Positions 50,051 through 63,126 are shown, numbered from the stretch's first letter. The stretch is DNA of 64,000 bases from Aquabacterium humicola (GCF_030167915.1 NZ_JARGNB010000005.1:310001-374000), one strand, 5' to 3'. Numbers and translations: made by a program. Notes: generated by a model not told the origin, from the sequence alone.

Positions 50051-53000
50051 GTGAATCCGAACGCCCCCCAGAAGGCGGCGCCCGAAGCGCGTTCGCCGCG
50101 ACCGCCGCGCACGCCCCGGGCCCCCGGACCGGAAGCGCGCCGCGGCGCACCGCGCCCGGCCAACCCGGTCCCGCCCATCACCTATCCCGAATCGCTGCCG
50201 GTCTCCAGCCGGCGCGAGGAGATCGCGCGCGCCATCCGCGAGCATCCGGTGGTCATCGTCTGCGGCGAAACCGGCTCTGGCAAGACCACGCAGCTGCCGA
50301 AGATCGCACTCGAGCTCGGGCGGGGCATCGGTGCCGGCGGCCGCGGGATCATCGGCCACACGCAGCCACGCCGCATCGCCGCGTCCAGCGTCGCCAAGCG
50401 CATCGCCGACGAGCTGCAGTCGCCGCTCGGCGAGGTCGTCGGCTACAAGGTGCGCTTCCAGGACCGGCTGCAGGCGGGCGCGTCGGTCAAGCTGATGACC
50501 GACGGCATCCTGCTCGCCGAGACGCAGAACGATCCCGACCTGCGCGCCTACGACACGCTGATCATCGACGAGGCGCACGAGCGCAGCCTCAACATCGACT
50601 TCCTGCTCGGCTACCTGCGCCAGCTGCTGCCGCGCCGGCCCGACCTGAAGATCATCGTGACCTCGGCGACGATCGACGCCGATCGTTTCGCGCAGCATTT
50701 CGCCTCGATCCGTGGGCCAGCGCCAGTGATCCAGGTGTCGGGCCGCTTGTACCCCGTCGAGCAGCGCTGGCGTCCCTTCGAGGAGTCGAAAGAGCACGAC
50801 CTCAACGACGCGATCGCCGACGCGGTCGACGAGCTGTGGCGCGGCGGTCCCGGCGACATCCTCGTCTTCCTGCCCGGCGAGCGCGAGATCCGCGAAGCCG
50901 CCGACCACCTGCACAAGCACCTGGCCCAGCAGCATCGCGGCGGCCCGCAGCCCGAGATCCTGCCGCTGTTCGCGCGCCTGTCGCAGCAGGAACAGGATCG
51001 CGTCTTCGAAGCCGGCAACGGCCGCCGCATCGTGCTGGCCACCAACGTCGCCGAGACCTCGCTGACGGTGCCCGGCATCCGCTACGTGATCGACTCGGGC
51101 CAGGCGCGGGTGAAGCGCTACAGCTTCCGCAACAAGGTCGAGCAGCTGCAGGTCGAGCCGATCAGCCAGGCCGCGGCGAATCAGCGCGCCGGCCGTTGCG
51201 GCCGGGTGTCGAACGGCACCTGCATCCGCCTCTACGACGAGGCCGACTTCGCCGGCCGCCCGCGCTTCACCGATCCGGAGATCCTGCGCTCGTCGCTGGC
51301 CGGCGTGATCCTGCGCATGAAGAGCCTGCACCTGGGCTCGGTCGAGCAGTTCCCGTTCCTCGAGCCGCCGCGGGCGAAGGCGATCGCCGACGGCTACGCG
51401 CTGCTCGGCGAACTCAACGCCGTCGACGACGACAACGAGCTCACGCCGATGGGCCACGAGCTCGCGAAGCTGCCGCTCGACCCGCGCATCGGCCGCATGA
51501 TCATCGAGGCGCGCGAACGCCATTCCCTGGCGGAAGTGCTGGTGATCGCCTCGGCGCTCAGCGTGCAGGACGTGCGCGACCGCCCGCTCGAACAGCAGCA
51601 GGCGGCGGACGAGAAGCACAAGAAGTTCGACGACGAGAAGAGCGAGTTCAGCGGCTACCTGAAGCTGTGGAACTGGCTCGAGGAAGTGCGCGGCGCGCCG
51701 GTCCAGGCCGCGCCGGGCGAGGGCGCTGGCGCCACCGCCGCCGCGAACAAGCCGGTCCACAAGCTCAGCCACCGCAAGCAGGAACAGCTGCTGCGCGAGC
51801 ACTTCATCAGCCCGCGCCGCGTGCGCGAATGGCGCGACATCCACTCTCAGCTGCACACGGTGGTGGCCGAACACGGCTGGCGCCTGAACGGCTCGCCGGC
51901 CACCTACGAGCAGGTGCACCTGGCGATGCTCGCCGGCCTGCTCGGCAACGTCGGCGTCAAGCACGACGAGGAGGACTGGTACCTCGGCGCGCGCGGCATC
52001 AAGTTCTGGCGCCATCCGGGCGCGCACCTGTCGAAGAAGCCGGGCCGCTGGCTGATCGCCGCCGAACTGGTCGAGACCACGCGGCTGTTCGGCCGCGGGC
52101 TCGCGAACATCGACGTGCAGTGGATCCCGGCCATCGCCGGCCACCTGCTCAAGCGCCAGCTGCTCGAGCCGCACTGGGAGAAGAAGGCGGCCGAGGTGAT
52201 CGCGCTCGAACGCGCCACGTTGTATGGCCTCGTCGTCTACAACAACCGGCGCGTGAACTTCGCGAAGGTCGATGCGAAGGCCGCGCGGGAGCTCTTCATC
52301 CGCGCCGCGCTGGTCGACGGCGACTGGGACACGAAGCTGCCCTTCCTCGCGCACAACCGCAAGCTGGTCGCCCAGGTCGAGGAGCTCGAGCACAAGTCGC
52401 GCCGCCAGGACGTGCTGGTCGACGACGAGCTGATCTACGCCTTCTACGACCAGCAGCTGCCCGCCGACGTCGCGTCGGGCGCATCGCTGGAGCGCTGGTA
52501 CCGCGAGGAGTCGAAGCGCCAGCCGCGTCTGCTGCAGATGTCGCGCGACGAGCTGATGCGGCACGAGGCCGCCGGCATCACGACCGCGAGCTATCCGAAG
52601 ACGATCCGCCTCGGCGGCATCGACTGCAGCGCGAGCTACCTGCACGAGCCGGGCGACGCCAAGGACGGCGTCACGGTGACGGTGCCGATCTATGCGCTGA
52701 ACCAGGTCAGCGAAGAGCGTTGCGAGTGGCTGGTGCCCGGCATGCTGGCCGGCAAGGTGACGGCGCTGATCAAGAGCCTGCACCAGAAGCCGCGGGCGCG
52801 GCTGCAGCCGCTGGCCGAGTTCGTCGCCGAGTTCGTGGAGCTGACGCCCTTCGGCGACGGCGCGCTGATGGACGTGCTGCTGAAGGCGGTGCGCGAGCGC
52901 ACGCAGCTGGCCGTGCAACGGAACGACTTCAAGCTGGAAATGCTTGCGCCCCACCTGTTCATGAACTTCCGCGTCGTGGACGAACACGGGCGGCAGCTGG

Positions 53001-54043
53001 GCATGGGTCGCCACCTCGCGACGCTGAAGGCGGAGCTCGGCAGCCAGGCCCGCTCGGCGTTCCAGGCCCTGGCGGCCCTGAAGCTGGGTACGGCCTCAAC
53101 CGACGCGCCCGCACCGGCACCCGCGGCGGCTCACCGTGGCGCAGCCCGCCCGGCCGGCGCGGCCGCGACGCCGCCGGCGCCGGCGCCGGCCGCGCCGGCC
53201 GCCTACACCGCCTGGACCTTCGGCGAGCTGCCCGAGCTGATGGAGCTGAAGAAGGGCGGCCAGACGCTGGTCGGTTTCCCGGCGCTGATCGACAAGGGCG
53301 CGCAAGTCGAGATCGAGGTCTTCGACGAGCCCGAGGTCGCCGCGGCGAAGCACCGCGCCGGCCTGCGCCGGCTCATCGCGCTGCAGATCAAGGAGCCGCT
53401 GAAGTACCTCGAGAAGAACTTGCCGGACCTGCAGAAGATGGCGGTGCCGTATATGGCGCTCGGCACGCTGGAGGAGCTGCGCCAGCAGATCATCGACGTC
53501 GCGCTCGACCGCGCGTTCCTCGGCGACCCGCTGCCGACCGATCAGGCCGGCTTCAAGGCGCGCATCGACGAAGGCCGCGGCCGCCTGAACCTGATCGCGC
53601 AGGAAGTCGCGCGCGCCGCCGGCGCGGTGCTGGCCGAGTTCGCCGTCGCGCAGCGCAAGCTGAAGGACAGCCGGCCGCCCAAGGAGGTGGCCGATGACAT
53701 CGCGGCGCAGCTGCAGCGCCTGGTGCCCAAGCGATTCGTCGCCAGCACGCCGTGGTCGCAGCTGCAGCACCTGGTGCGCTACCTCAAGGCGATCACGCTG
53801 CGCCTGGACAAGCTGCGGGCCGACCCGGTGCGCGATGCGCAGCGCCTGGCCGAGCTGCGCCCGCTGGAACAGCGCTGGCAGCGCCGCGTCGCCGAGCTCA
53901 AGGGAACGGCCGACGCGCGGCTCGACGAGTACCGCTGGCTGCTCGAGGAGTTGCGGGTGAGTTTCTTCGCGCAGGAGCTGCGCACGCCGCAGCCTGTGAG
54001 CGTCAAGCGCCTGGACAAGGCCTGGCAACAGCTCAGCAGCTGA
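50051..54043 (+). CDS. hrpA: ATP-dependent RNA helicase HrpA (DEAH box, GTG start)
   Basis: A 1330-residue DEAH/RHA helicase that acts on collided or stalled ribosomes and mRNA in bacteria. Walker A is GETGSGKTTQ near residue 75, and DEAHERSLNIDFLLGYL, VTSATIDADRF and QRAGRCGRVSNGTCIRLY give motifs II, III and VI. HA2 and OB-fold regions and the long bacterial DUF3418 C-terminal domain follow. A Pro/Ala-rich linker (about 1018-1055) interrupts the C-terminal part. It starts at GTG 50051, where the upstream sequence offers a -10 but no ribosome site. Confidence 0.95.
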   Translation: MNPNAPQKAAPEARSPRPPRTPRAPGPEARRGAPRPANPVPPITYPESLPVSSRREEIARAIREHPVVIVCGETGSGKTTQLPKIALELGRGIGAGGRGIIGHTQPRRIAASSVAKRIADELQSPLGEVVGYKVRFQDRLQAGASVKLMTDGILLAETQNDPDLRAYDTLIIDEAHERSLNIDFLLGYLRQLLPRRPDLKIIVTSATIDADRFAQHFASIRGPAPVIQVSGRLYPVEQRWRPFEESKEHDLNDAIADAVDELWRGGPGDILVFLPGEREIREAADHLHKHLAQQHRGGPQPEILPLFARLSQQEQDRVFEAGNGRRIVLATNVAETSLTVPGIRYVIDSGQARVKRYSFRNKVEQLQVEPISQAAANQRAGRCGRVSNGTCIRLYDEADFAGRPRFTDPEILRSSLAGVILRMKSLHLGSVEQFPFLEPPRAKAIADGYALLGELNAVDDDNELTPMGHELAKLPLDPRIGRMIIEARERHSLAEVLVIASALSVQDVRDRPLEQQQAADEKHKKFDDEKSEFSGYLKLWNWLEEVRGAPVQAAPGEGAGATAAANKPVHKLSHRKQEQLLREHFISPRRVREWRDIHSQLHTVVAEHGWRLNGSPATYEQVHLAMLAGLLGNVGVKHDEEDWYLGARGIKFWRHPGAHLSKKPGRWLIAAELVETTRLFGRGLANIDVQWIPAIAGHLLKRQLLEPHWEKKAAEVIALERATLYGLVVYNNRRVNFAKVDAKAARELFIRAALVDGDWDTKLPFLAHNRKLVAQVEELEHKSRRQDVLVDDELIYAFYDQQLPADVASGASLERWYREESKRQPRLLQMSRDELMRHEAAGITTASYPKTIRLGGIDCSASYLHEPGDAKDGVTVTVPIYALNQVSEERCEWLVPGMLAGKVTALIKSLHQKPRARLQPLAEFVAEFVELTPFGDGALMDVLLKAVRERTQLAVQRNDFKLEMLAPHLFMNFRVVDEHGRQLGMGRHLATLKAELGSQARSAFQALAALKLGTASTDAPAPAPAAAHRGAARPAGAAATPPAPAPAAPAAYTAWTFGELPELMELKKGGQTLVGFPALIDKGAQVEIEVFDEPEVAAAKHRAGLRRLIALQIKEPLKYLEKNLPDLQKMAVPYMALGTLEELRQQIIDVALDRAFLGDPLPTDQAGFKARIDEGRGRLNLIAQEVARAAGAVLAEFAVAQRKLKDSRPPKEVADDIAAQLQRLVPKRFVASTPWSQLQHLVRYLKAITLRLDKLRADPVRDAQRLAELRPLEQRWQRRVAELKGTADARLDEYRWLLEELRVSFFAQELRTPQPVSVKRLDKAWQQLSS

Positions 54044-54168
54044 GGCAAAGCCGGTCTTGCGCCGGCGTGCCCGGGGTGCGAAATACCGCACGGAACGACT
54101 CGACGGTTACCGCCCGGTTTCGAAACTTAATAGGGGCTGACGCGGATGGAGCCCGATCGAGGCCTCCC

Positions 54169-54174
54169 TACAAT
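54169..54174 (+). promoter_or_regulatory. Candidate -10 element for the TonB-domain gene
   Basis: TACAAT, five of six matches, lies 76 bases before the TTG start, leaving room for a leader with a conventional ribosome site. Confidence 0.45.
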
Positions 54175-54250
54175 CCGGCCCGCACCGATACGCCCAGGGG
54201 CCATTTCAGCCCCGTTGACGGCGCCAAAAGCGTCGCGTTGGGAGGTTCCC

Positions 54251-55006
54251 TTGAGGACGTACATACTGGCCGCCGCCGGCCTCTGCTGCATCAACCTGGC
54301 TTCGGCCCAGACCGCCGCCGAGATCGCCGAGCGCATGGAACGCGCCAAGCGCGATGCCGCGAACCCGCTGCGCATCATCATCGAGGCCGCCCAGGTCAAG
54401 CGCACGAAGGCGACGGAGACGGCCACGCCGGCGCCCGCGCCCGCGCCGGCACCCGCCGCGGTCGCGCGTCCGACGCCCGCAGCCGCCCCGGCACCGACGG
54501 TTGCGGCCAGCCCGCGACCGAGCCGCAGCGAAACGGCCACCGCCGGCGCCACGCCATCGACCCGGTCGGCGTCGCCCGCACCGGCCGCCGTCGCCGAGCC
54601 GATCCCCACGCCGGAGCCGACCGTCGCGGCCGCCCCCGCCAGCGCGGTGCCGGCGCCCGCGCCCGAAGCCTCGGCCGCCATGGCCGCACCGACCCAGCTG
54701 GCCGCGACCACGCCACGCGCCGCGCCGCCGGCCCCGCCCGCCGATGCGATCGCGCCGCTGAAGCTGGTGCGCTACGTCGAGCCCGAGATCCCGTCGCGCA
54801 TCCGCTCGCGCCTGAAGGCGAGCAACGAAGTGACCGTGCTGCTGAAGGTGAACCCGGACGGCAGCGTCGCCGGCGCCGACATCCGCCAGACCACCAGCCG
54901 AGCGCTCGACGCGGTGGTGCTCGACGCGGTCAAGCAGTGGCGCTACGACCCGGTTCCCGAGCCGCGCGAGCACGCGGTGCAGCTGGTGTTCAACCTCAGC
55001 GAGTGA
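54251..55006 (+). CDS. Exported protein with TonB C-terminal domain (TTG start)
   Basis: A 251-residue protein. TTG at 54251 is the likely start: GGGAGG lies 6 bases upstream and it opens a clean signal peptide (RTYILAAAGLCCINLASAQ, cleavage after ASA). A helical segment (TAAEIAERMERAKRDAANP), a 120-residue Ala/Pro-rich linker, and a TonB-C domain follow (LVRYVEPEIPSRIRSRLKASNEVTVLLKVNPDGSVAGADIRQTTSRALDAVVLDAVKQWRYDP). Unlike TonB it would be cleaved and lack a membrane anchor, so energy transduction is doubtful. No exbB or exbD is nearby. Confidence 0.85.
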   Translation: MRTYILAAAGLCCINLASAQTAAEIAERMERAKRDAANPLRIIIEAAQVKRTKATETATPAPAPAPAPAAVARPTPAAAPAPTVAASPRPSRSETATAGATPSTRSASPAPAAVAEPIPTPEPTVAAAPASAVPAPAPEASAAMAAPTQLAATTPRAAPPAPPADAIAPLKLVRYVEPEIPSRIRSRLKASNEVTVLLKVNPDGSVAGADIRQTTSRALDAVVLDAVKQWRYDPVPEPREHAVQLVFNLSE

Positions 55007-55039
55007 CCCTGCCGGCAACGCCGGACCGACCCACGCCGC

Positions 55040-55753
55040 CTAACGGCTGAACAGCGCGAGGGCGCGGTCCATGCCGCCCTCTTCGATCGAGATCATCGCC
55101 TGCTCGCGCACCGCGGGCTTGCCGTGGAAGCAGATCGACAGCCCGGCCACCGACATCATCGGCAGGTCGTTCGCCCCGTCGCCGACGGCGATGGCCTGGG
55201 CGCTCTCGATGCCCATCAGCTCGCACACTTCCAGCAGCACGCGGCGCTTCTCGGCGCCGTCGCAGATGTCGCCCCACGGGCGGTCGACCATGCGGCCGGT
55301 GAGCCGGTCGTGCTCGATCTCCAGCATGTTGGCGCGCGCGAAGTCCAGCTTCAGCCGGTGCCGCACACGCTCGCTGAAGAAGGTGAAGCCGCCGGAGACC
55401 AGCAGCGTCTTCAGCCCCGCTGCCTGCAGCGCCTGCACGAACTGCTCGACGCCCGGGTTCAGGCGCAGCTTGTCGTTGTAGACCGACTCCAGCGCCGACG
55501 ATGGCACGCCGCGCAGCAGCTGCACGCGCCGGCGCAGGCTTTCCTTGTAGTCGGCGATCTCGCCGCGCATCGCCGCCTCGGTGATCGCCGCGACTTCCGC
55601 CTTGCGGCCGGCCGCGGCGGCGATTTCGTCGACGCACTCGATGTTGATCAGCGTCGAGTCCATGTCGAACGCGACGAGGCGGTAGTCGGCCAGCGGCAGC
55701 GGCGGCGTGACGCCGCGCACGAAGAGGCCGGGGGCGAATTCGATCGCGCTCAT
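55040..55753 (-). CDS. serB: Phosphoserine phosphatase
   Basis: Last enzyme of serine biosynthesis, a HAD-family phosphatase of 237 residues. The nucleophile Asp30 and acid Asp32 lie in VAFDMDSTLINIECVDEIA. The motif II serine is in LLVSGGFTFF, and motif IV is AVGDGANDLPMMSVAGLSI. It lacks the N-terminal ACT-like extension of E. coli SerB (322 aa), as in many betaproteobacteria. The start at 55753 is chosen by homology; there is a GCAG but no strong ribosome site. It lies 11 bases downstream of sppA. Confidence 0.96.
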   Translation of the reverse strand: MSAIEFAPGLFVRGVTPPLPLADYRLVAFDMDSTLINIECVDEIAAAAGRKAEVAAITEAAMRGEIADYKESLRRRVQLLRGVPSSALESVYNDKLRLNPGVEQFVQALQAAGLKTLLVSGGFTFFSERVRHRLKLDFARANMLEIEHDRLTGRMVDRPWGDICDGAEKRRVLLEVCELMGIESAQAIAVGDGANDLPMMSVAGLSICFHGKPAVREQAMISIEEGGMDRALALFSR

Positions 55754-55764
55754 CTGCCGGCGGA

Positions 55765-57720
55765 TCACGGCGCGCTGCAGAAGCAGTGCACGACGGTCGA
55801 GAAGGGCTGGCGGCGGTCGGTCAGCTCCGAAAGCCACGACAGCTCGCGGCCGATGTCGCGTACTTCGGGCGGCAGCACCGCGAGCGGGCCGCCGGCCTGC
55901 TGCGCCGCTTCGGCCAGGTAGGGCATCGCCGCCTGCACCGCGCCGGCGCCGAAGAAGCTGAGCATGCGGGCCAGTCGCCCCGGCTCGCGTTCGACATAGA
56001 CGATGCGGTAGCCGGGCGACACCTTTGCGCGCGAGGCCGCGGCGTCGAGCGCATCGCGGAAGCTGCCGAGCCGGTCGACCAGGCCGCGTTCCTTCGCCTG
56101 GGCGCCGGTCCAGACGCGGCCCTGCGCCACGTCGTCCAGCTTCTCCGGCGTCGTCTTGCGCGCGGCGGCGGCCTTGGCGGTGAAGTCCGTGTAGATGCGG
56201 CCGACGGTCGACTGCACCAGCGCCGCGAAGCGCGGGTCCATCGGCTTGCGCGGGTCGTAGGCGTGGGTCAGCCAGGTGGTGCCGTAGCCGGCGGTATTGA
56301 CCGACAGCTTGGACATCAGGCCCTCGGCCGTGGGCAGCATCGCGAAGACACCGATCGAGCCGGTCAGGGTCGCCGGATCGGCGATCACCTCGTCGGCGGC
56401 CATCGAGATCCAGTAGCCGCCCGACGCGGCGACATCGCCCATCGACACGACCACCGGCTTGCCGGCCGCCCGCGTCAGTTCCAGCTCACGGCGCACCAGC
56501 TCGGAGCCGAAGGCACTGCCGCCCGGCGAGCGCACGCGCAGCACGATGGCCTTGACGTGCTTGTCGTCGCGCGCCTGGCGCACCAGCTCGGCGGTCGAGC
56601 GGCCGCCGACGGCCCCCGGAGGGGCATCGCCGTCGCTGATCTCGCCCTCGGCGACGATGACGCCGATCGCGTCGCCGGTGGGCAGCTGCGGGCCCTGGCG
56701 GGCCAGGTATTCACCGAAGCCGATCTGGCGGAAGGTCTTGCCGTCGGCGTCCTTCGCGCCGCGCTCGATGATCATCGCGCGCAGCTCGTCGCGGGTCTTC
56801 AGGCCGTCGACCAGCTTGGTCTCCAGCGCCAGCCTGGCGATGTCGCCGCCGGCGGCCGGCAGGCGCTGCGGCAGTTCCTCGATGCCCTTGGCGATGTGGC
56901 CCGCGGGCAGCTTGCGCGCGGCCTCCACGCTGGCCGTGTAGTCGGCCCACAGGCCGTCGTACAGCTGCGCGTCGGATTCCAGCGTCTCCTTCGACGGCGC
57001 CTTCGCGAAGTAGGGCTCGCCGAAGTTCTTGTACTTGCCGGCGCGGATGACGTTGGCGCTGACGCCCAGGCGGTCGAAGGCCTCCTTGTAGTAGTTGCGC
57101 AGCCGGCCGAAGCCTTCCATGTAGACCAGGCCCATCGGGTGCACGTAGACCTCGTCGGCATGCGCGGCGAGGAAGTACTGGCGCTGGTCGTAGCCCGAGC
57201 CCCAGGCGACGACCTTCCTGCCGCCGGACTCCTTCTTGTAGCGGACCAGCGCCTGCGCCACTTCGCGCAGGTTCGGCAGGCCGCCGCCGGCGAAGTCGTC
57301 GAGCACCAGCACGACGCCGGCGATCTTCGGGTCCTTCGCCGCGAGTTCCAGCGCGCGCAGCACGTCGCGCAGCTGCACCTGGTCGTCGGGCTCGCCGCGC
57401 AGCTGCTTCATCGCGCGGTCGCGTGCATTGCCGGAGCGCTGGTCGACCAGCGGGCCGCTCAGGTTCAGCACCAGCATGGTCTTGTCGAGGATCGGCGGCG
57501 GGCCGCTGCGCAACCAGGCGACGAAGATCGCGCCGACGATCAGCAGGAACAGGAAGTTCAGCACCAGCCGGCGGCTGCCGTCGACCAGCCACCACAGGCC
57601 GCCGAAGATGCGGCGCAGCAGGCCGGGGCGCCGCGGCGCGGCCGGCGGCGGGCTGGACGGCGCGGGCACCGGGGAAGGCGCGGGGGCGGGCACCGCGGCG
57701 GGTGTGAGGTCGTCGTTCAT
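55765..57720 (-). CDS. sppA: Signal peptide peptidase SppA, 67K type
   Basis: Inner-membrane serine protease (651 aa) degrading cleaved signal peptides. A Pro/Ala-rich cytoplasmic N-terminus leads to one transmembrane helix (about residues 52-70, LVLNFLFLLIVGAIFVAWL). Two tandem S49 domains follow. The catalytic Lys is in the N-terminal one (VIRAGKYKNFGEPY) and the Ser in the C-terminal one (SMGDVAASGGYWISMAADEVIA), as in the E. coli enzyme. The ribosome site is AGGAA. A 41-base gap separates it from mfd upstream. Confidence 0.96.
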   Translation of the reverse strand: MNDDLTPAAVPAPAPSPVPAPSSPPPAAPRRPGLLRRIFGGLWWLVDGSRRLVLNFLFLLIVGAIFVAWLRSGPPPILDKTMLVLNLSGPLVDQRSGNARDRAMKQLRGEPDDQVQLRDVLRALELAAKDPKIAGVVLVLDDFAGGGLPNLREVAQALVRYKKESGGRKVVAWGSGYDQRQYFLAAHADEVYVHPMGLVYMEGFGRLRNYYKEAFDRLGVSANVIRAGKYKNFGEPYFAKAPSKETLESDAQLYDGLWADYTASVEAARKLPAGHIAKGIEELPQRLPAAGGDIARLALETKLVDGLKTRDELRAMIIERGAKDADGKTFRQIGFGEYLARQGPQLPTGDAIGVIVAEGEISDGDAPPGAVGGRSTAELVRQARDDKHVKAIVLRVRSPGGSAFGSELVRRELELTRAAGKPVVVSMGDVAASGGYWISMAADEVIADPATLTGSIGVFAMLPTAEGLMSKLSVNTAGYGTTWLTHAYDPRKPMDPRFAALVQSTVGRIYTDFTAKAAAARKTTPEKLDDVAQGRVWTGAQAKERGLVDRLGSFRDALDAAASRAKVSPGYRIVYVEREPGRLARMLSFFGAGAVQAAMPYLAEAAQQAGGPLAVLPPEVRDIGRELSWLSELTDRRQPFSTVVHCFCSAP

Positions 57721-57761
57721 GGGGTTCCTGGGAAATTCGGGCCGCGGTCCGGGCGGCGATG

Positions 57762-61214
<3,453 letters not shown>

Positions 61215-61223
61215 GCGGCGGGG

Positions 61224-61260
61224 CAAAAGCAAGACGCCCCGGCGCTCGGGTGCCGGGGCG
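61224..61260 (-). promoter_or_regulatory. Hairpin plus T-rich tract in the mfd leader
   Basis: On the minus strand CGCCCCGGC (61260-61252) pairs perfectly with GCCGGGGCG (61243-61235) over a 8-base loop and is followed by TCTTGCTTTTGCC, just 10-20 bases before the mfd ATG. It could act as an attenuator or read-in terminator. Confidence 0.55.
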
Positions 61261-61275
61261 GCTCAACGGGTGAAT

Positions 61276-61281
61276 TCTAGA
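61276..61281 (-). promoter_or_regulatory. Candidate -10 element for mfd
   Basis: TAGAAT on the minus strand, part of the palindrome TTCTAGAA that also supplies the ispD -10 on the other strand. It would give mfd a leader of about 55 bases that includes the hairpin. Confidence 0.4.
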
Positions 61282-61283
61282 AT
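61278..61283 (+). promoter_or_regulatory. Candidate -10 element for ispDF (leaderless)
   Basis: TAGAAT ends 7 bases before the ispD ATG, with no ribosome site between. Confidence 0.5.
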
Positions 61284-61290
61284 CCTGCGA

Positions 61291-62013
61291 ATGAGTTCAT
61301 ACGCTGTCGGCCTGGAGCCGCGCTGCTTCGCACTGGTGCCCTGTGCGGGCATCGGCGAACGCGCGGCCACCGGCGGCCCGAAGCAATACGCGCTCCTGCA
61401 CGGCCAGGCACTGGTGGCGCACACGCTGGCCGCATTGGCCGCGGTCTCGCGGATCGCGGCGACGCTGGTCGTGCTGGCGCCCAACGATGCGCTGTTCGAA
61501 TCCGCCGTGCCCGGCTTCGGTGTCGCCGACGGTCAGTGGTTGGCCCGCTGCGGCGGGGCCACGCGCGCAGAGACGGTCGCCAACGGCCTCGACGAGTTGC
61601 TGGCGCGCGGCGCCCGGCCGCACGACTGGGTGCTGGTGCACGACGCGGCCCGCGGTTTGCTCCGGGCCGAGTGGGTCGACCGGCTGATCGACGCCTGCGC
61701 CGACGACGAGGTCGGCGGCCTGCTCGCGCTGCCGGTGGCCGACACCTTGAAGCAGGCCGGCAGCGACCGTGGCGACCGCATCGACAGCACCGTCTCCCGC
61801 AGCGGCAAGTGGGCCGCGCAGACGCCGCAGATGTTCCGGCTCGGCTTGCTGCGCCCGGCGCTGGCGCACGCGGGCGGCGAGGTCACCGACGAAGCCAGCG
61901 CGATCGAAGCGCTGGGCCACGCGCCGAAGCTGGTGCGGGGCGAGGCCGAGAACTTCAAGCTCACCTGGCCCGGCGACTTCGCGCTGGCCGAACGACTGCT
62001 GAGGACCCGATGA
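61291..62013 (+). CDS. ispD: 2-C-methyl-D-erythritol 4-phosphate cytidylyltransferase
   Basis: Third enzyme of the MEP isoprenoid pathway, transferring CMP from CTP to MEP (240 aa). The CTP-binding loop is [31 protein letters not shown] holds the conserved HDAAR motif, and TLKQAGSD and [13 protein letters not shown] are typical. The start at 61291 fits homology. It overlaps ispF by four bases (ATGA), the usual ispDF pairing. Confidence 0.97.
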   Translation: MSSYAVGLEPRCFALVPCAGIGERAATGGPKQYALLHGQALVAHTLAALAAVSRIAATLVVLAPNDALFESAVPGFGVADGQWLARCGGATRAETVANGLDELLARGARPHDWVLVHDAARGLLRAEWVDRLIDACADDEVGGLLALPVADTLKQAGSDRGDRIDSTVSRSGKWAAQTPQMFRLGLLRPALAHAGGEVTDEASAIEALGHAPKLVRGEAENFKLTWPGDFALAERLLRTR

Positions 62014-62519
62014 CTCATTTCCACTGGCGTGTCGGCGAAGGCTGGGACACCCACCAGCTGGTCACCGGACGGCCGCTCATCCTGGGCGGCATCACGATTC
62101 CGCACAGCCATGGGCTGCTCGGCCATTCGGATGCCGATGCGCTGCTGCATGCGATCACGGACGCGCTGTTCGGCGGCGCCGGCCTGGGCGACATCGGCCG
62201 CCACTTCCCGGACACCGACCCGGCCTTCCGCGGCGCGGATTCGTTCCAGCTGCTGACCGAAGCCGGGCGCCGCGTGCGCGAAGCCGGATGGCGCGTCGGC
62301 AACATCGACTCGACCATCGTCGCGCAGGCGCCGAAGATGGCGCCGCACATCCCGGCGATGCGCGCGCGCATCGCGGTGGCGCTCGGCATCGAGGAGTCGG
62401 CGGTCAACGTCAAGGCGAAGACCGCCGAGCAGATGGGCCCGGTCGGCGAGGGCCGGGCCATCGAAGCCCGCGCGGTCTGCCTGCTGTGGCGCACGCCCGG
62501 CGAGCCCAGCCCCTCGTGA
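62010..62519 (+). CDS. ispF: 2-C-methyl-D-erythritol 2,4-cyclodiphosphate synthase
   Basis: Cyclises CDP-ME-2-phosphate in the MEP pathway (169 aa, trimer). Metal ligands are Asp13, His15 (GEGWDTHQL) and His47 ([11 protein letters not shown]). The C-terminal [22 protein letters not shown] is the conserved nucleotide-binding region. It has Trp-Asp-Thr-His where most have Phe-Asp-Val-His. Coupled to ispD; ispE and other pathway genes are not here. Confidence 0.97.
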   Translation: MTHFHWRVGEGWDTHQLVTGRPLILGGITIPHSHGLLGHSDADALLHAITDALFGGAGLGDIGRHFPDTDPAFRGADSFQLLTEAGRRVREAGWRVGNIDSTIVAQAPKMAPHIPAMRARIAVALGIEESAVNVKAKTAEQMGPVGEGRAIEARAVCLLWRTPGEPSPS

Positions 62520-62544
62520 CCCGCGCGGGCTTCGCGGCCGCGTC

Positions 62545-63051
62545 TCAGCCGACGTGGATCGTGACGTTGCGCGGCTTGGCCTCCGCGGCCTTCGGCAGCT
62601 CGATCTTCAGCACGCCGTCCCGGTAGATGGCGCGGGCCTGGTCGCTCTTGACCGGCACGGGCAAGCTGACGCGACGCTGGAAGCTGCCGTACGCGCACTG
62701 CAGCGTGCGCCAGCGGCCTTCGGTCGACTCGCGCTCGAAGCGCTTCTCGCCACGCACGTGCAGCGTGTCGCCGATCACCTCGACGTCGAAGTTCTTCTTG
62801 TCCATGCCCGGAACCTCGAGCCGGACGACGAGGCGCCGGTCGTCCTCGAACACGTCGCCGCCGAGCATCGCCCAGGACTGCGACGGCAGGAAGCCGGCGT
62901 CGTCGATGTCGCCACGCGCCGGGAGATTGGCCGACTCACCGGCCCGGAAGCGCGTCAACGCGCCGCCGGCCGACTCGCGCAGCCGATGGAAGCCTTCGGT
63001 CACGGTGTCCTTCAGCGAACCGAGGCCGTGCTTGATGTCGTGCATCTTCAT
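62545..63051 (-). CDS. Hsp20/alpha-crystallin family small heat-shock protein (copy 1)
   Basis: A 168-residue ATP-independent holdase. About 60 N-terminal residues precede the alpha-crystallin domain (DVFEDDRRLVVRLEVPGMDKKNFDVEVIGDTLHVRGEKRFE ... GSFQRRVSLPVPV ... YRDGVLKIELPK). ATG 63051 is preferred because GGAGG lies 5 bases before it; ATG at 63063 or 63045 is possible. The C-terminus is short (RNVTIHVG). Third gene of a tandem trio on this strand. Confidence 0.93.
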   Translation of the reverse strand: MKMHDIKHGLGSLKDTVTEGFHRLRESAGGALTRFRAGESANLPARGDIDDAGFLPSQSWAMLGGDVFEDDRRLVVRLEVPGMDKKNFDVEVIGDTLHVRGEKRFERESTEGRWRTLQCAYGSFQRRVSLPVPVKSDQARAIYRDGVLKIELPKAAEAKPRNVTIHVG

Positions 63052-63126
63052 CGGATCCTCCATTCGTGTGGCGTCGAGGCGGTCCGGCGCCCCCCGGGGC
63101 GATCCGGACCGCGGCGCGACGCAAGT

